A stretch of DNA of 64,000 nucleotides from Sipunculus nudus (taxonomy: Eukaryota; Annelida; Sipuncula; Golfingiida; Sipunculidae): NCBI GenBank assembly GCA_026874595.1, contig CM049306.1:82984142-83048141 (forward strand). The letters run 5' to 3'. A program made the position numbers and the translations under genes. Below are positions 61,747-64,000 of this stretch, one piece after another (the stretch's first letter is position 1; each line of letters begins with the position of its first letter). The notes beneath the pieces were generated by a model that did not search any database, was not told the origin of the DNA, and saw only the letters and a list, made by a program, of their open reading frames with translations.

Positions 61747-61989
61747 CCTATGACTTCACTGGCCAAAATGGCCCAAGCTGAGCTTTTGAAAATAGTGTCT
61801 TGTTTATTTTTCACAAAGACCCCTTGTGCTAGGAAAGCTGTTCATGTGTATGTTCACAGTTCTCCTGTTCGAAATACTGTAAATGTGAGGGTGCAAATGA
61901 GTGTAAAAATGTATTCACCATTGAAGGTGATGAGGTTGAAGAAGATGAAGATGATGATTAAATCACAAAAATATTTGGAAACATATGTT

Positions 61990-63430
61990 GAAGTTACTTT
62001 CCTTTTGATTTGCAAAGATTTGAGCATTACCAATCCAAAAAATATCACAATTTCAGGATACAGCATCTGTCAGCTGTTGTAGATAGCAGAAAGAAAAATT
62101 ACATGTGGTGTCTCATCCTAATAAATTTATCATTTTGCATTTGTTTCCATGCAACTGACTTTGCATTGAATACTTCAGTTTTTTTTCAACTTTCAAGGTT
62201 TTACTGTTTTCAGTGTTTTGCATAAATCTAATACATTATTATTTCCAATACATTACATATTGCAACTCATCCTACTAAACCAGTAACTTAGTTTTCGTTT
62301 GAATGCAGCTGTCTTTTTATTAATTATTTCAGTTTACCATTCTTAGAAACAATAACAGTTTCTTATTCCCAGTTTATTACATAAAACGTATTAAAACATA
62401 AAAAACAACAACAACAACAAAATAAAAAAAAAATATATAAAAAAACCTGGATAGTTTAGCCGGCCTTGACGTGGCTCCTGGAAAATAACAGGGAATGTTA
62501 CTTTTACCTTACTAAAAGGCTAGATATAACATTTGCTAGATTTATTATAATTTATTTTGTTCATTTATTCAAATTGCTAATTATATATGCAAATCAGGTG
62601 TCAAGTGTGCACAGGTTAAAGGTCAAATTATTATAAATACCGAAAAATGGGGACTTAAAATAACAGTTATAATGGACAGTGCTTTTATGCGCTCAGTTTA
62701 ATTTAATTTAAATTATGTAAATTACCTCATTATATATGCAGAATATGCAAGAATGTAATTTTGCCACTTAATATTACATCATTACAAGTGTCAGTCATAC
62801 TTATACTTCAGAATTATGCTTTTTTTACGTAAAACAAGTTGTTAGTCGTCGCAAACATACTCATTTAGTAGAGATTAGCGGCCATTTAAATAATGCGCAA
62901 ATTAAAAGAAAAAAATGCTCAAGGGTGAAGAACCAGAAGAACCATCTGAAGAACCAGAATCCACCATAAAATGCTTGTTATACCCAACTGCCTGGTTCAC
63001 CTTCTACGCTGCTCGACTTATCCTTTGAAATTTAGTGAATCCGCCTCCAAGTGTCAGTATAAATATTTAATATGCTTGTGTCCTAACTGGGTCTGTCCTG
63101 TATATTGGTCTCTATATATAATCTGGCTTATCTTTTATTTATATATCCGAAGGCGTTACACCCATTTGGAATCGTATCATTAAACCCGTCAGGTATTTTT
63201 ACAGTGAATAAACAGAAGGCGCACTGGATTCGTTTCACCCACACTGAAAACTTGTTAGTCATGGTGACGACAGGATGAGTCCAGCCCGCGTTTTATCTAT
63301 CTATATCTATCAACACACCATGGGGATGGGGGAGGCTAGTGAGGGCTTGGGCCGGCAAGGAGTGTCTTGTAGAGCTAAAGAAAACGCTTGAAATGTTTCA
63401 TTTGACTTTTGTGTTAACTTAAATATATAT
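61990..63430. other. AT-rich stretch with nothing recognised
   Basis: No gene, SINE head or inverted-repeat element was found in this stretch beyond an (AAC)n run at about 62404-62420. Confidence 0.5.
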
Positions 63431-63440
63431 TTTCAATATT

Positions 63441-63515
63441 AGAGAGAGATGTTGGGGAGTGAGAGAGAGACAGGAAGAGAAGGCGGAGACAGACAGACAG
63501 ACTGAAAGAGAGAGA

Positions 63516-63568
<53 letters not shown>

Positions 63569-63625
63569 CAGACAGACCGACAGACTGAGAGAGAGAGAGA
63601 GAGAGAGAGAAGAGAGAGGTTGGGG
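63441..63625. repeat. (GA)n microsatellite with GACA interruptions
   Basis: GA dinucleotides dominate on the plus strand, broken by GACAGACAG runs. It gives long low-complexity frames (Arg-Glu on one strand, Ser-Leu on the other) that are not genes. Confidence 0.95.
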
Positions 63626-64000
63626 GGGGTGGGAAGAGAAGGATTTCTTCAGTTTCATGTTTTATTTCCAAGTTTTGATGTTAGAGGTTCAGCGGGGTCC
63701 GAGCTTGTTAAATCCTTGTTAATGCAGAAGTTTAATTTTTCTAGGGTGTTAAATATTATAATTTAAATCGAAGTGACAAGAATTAAGGGCCCAAGGGGGC
63801 TCGGGCCTAGGAATTTCAAAAGACACAAGAACATGCCTGAAAATGCGGACGTATCTATGTCTTGAATTGTATATGATTATATACATATATGGGTCTATCT
63901 GGTTGGCTCAATAAAGTGCTTGAACATGTGTAAATTCAAAGGTAAGGGAAATTTTTGGTTTTATCAAATTGGCCAGGCAAATCTTTCAAAATGAAAAGGA

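Larger units (their letters stand above)
59220..61970 (+). pseudogene. Decayed large multicopy gene with FEN1/PIN-like motif
   Basis: Fragments in all three plus frames follow the order of a large, unnamed gene family that occurs in many copies in marine invertebrates. In order: VRADMQLYKIVKHIQWSDP; IARPGGMHTIMSYFGSIGSL; AMRGLRMGVVALLENA; GHFNYMWPLHNLAINGKFCP; PDQVAGWVL; DNMFGVKEEDTFEKHKEAGR; a HEDADVN element; VTADDTDIFVLL (acidic residues as in FEN1/XPG-type nucleases); LHALIGCDSVSYPLEKGTVT; PTEEALEHHILRAHLQTMIW; and a cysteine-rich, acidic C-terminus near 61850-61960. Many stops and frameshifts break it (the first stop is TAG at about 59505). The family assignment is from memory; the function is unknown and it may be carried by a mobile element. 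The 5' limit is uncertain and may reach 58945. Confidence 0.7.

Noticed and set aside
63414-63722. Long Arg-Glu or Ser-Leu frames
   Set aside because: They are translations of the (GA)n microsatellite.

Overview
The window is eukaryotic nuclear DNA from an animal. It is AT-rich, its one clear gene is split into many exons with GT..AG introns, and it carries tRNA-derived SINEs, inverted-repeat elements, long (AT)n tracts and dispersed repeats. There are no operons, no bacterial-type genes and no CRISPR arrays. The repeat style, including one SINE whose body resembles the Nin domain of metazoan SINEs, suggests a marine invertebrate, most likely a lophotrochozoan such as a bivalve. That placement is an inference and is not proven here.

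The only gene I can name with confidence is on the minus strand. It is a complete orthologue of the centriole and flagellum coiled-coil protein CCDC146, called MBO2 in Chlamydomonas. I assembled 19 coding exons from the start codon at 34711 to the stop at 13715. All splice sites are GT..AG, all phases agree, and the product is 958 residues, close to the roughly 955 of the human protein. A likely untranslated first exon ends at 39985. Beside it at 40079-40092 is an X-box-like site (the target of RFX factors that drive ciliary genes), so the gene probably spans about 26 kb.

Layout. 1-13700: no recognisable gene; SINEs at about 732, 5621 and 8007, a 20-bp minisatellite, and a 975-bp tandem duplication at 9963-11912. 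13715-34711: CCDC146 exons, with introns holding several small inverted-repeat elements and SINEs. 34712-40100: upstream intron and promoter region, with a candidate alternative exon and an 800-bp inverted-repeat element. 40830-46888: a unit of about 1.9 kb in three tandem copies, each carrying the same two exon-like segments of an unrecognised plus-strand gene; the middle copy alone carries a 430-bp MITE. A phase-compatible third exon lies at 48014. 46900-53300: a repeat-dense block with (AT)n tracts, a long foldback, a 219-bp tandem duplication and reiterated mid-repeats. 53700-56900: dispersed repeats and a decayed, collinear relative of the exon 2 to exon 3 interval. 59220-61970: a decayed copy of a large multicopy gene family with a FEN1/PIN-like acidic motif. 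63441-63625: a (GA)n microsatellite.

I found no convincing new multi-gene system. The points most worth checking are the triplicated unknown gene start with its natural empty and filled MITE sites, the X-box-linked distant first exon of CCDC146, the foldback at 49199-49530, and the decayed multicopy gene near the right end.
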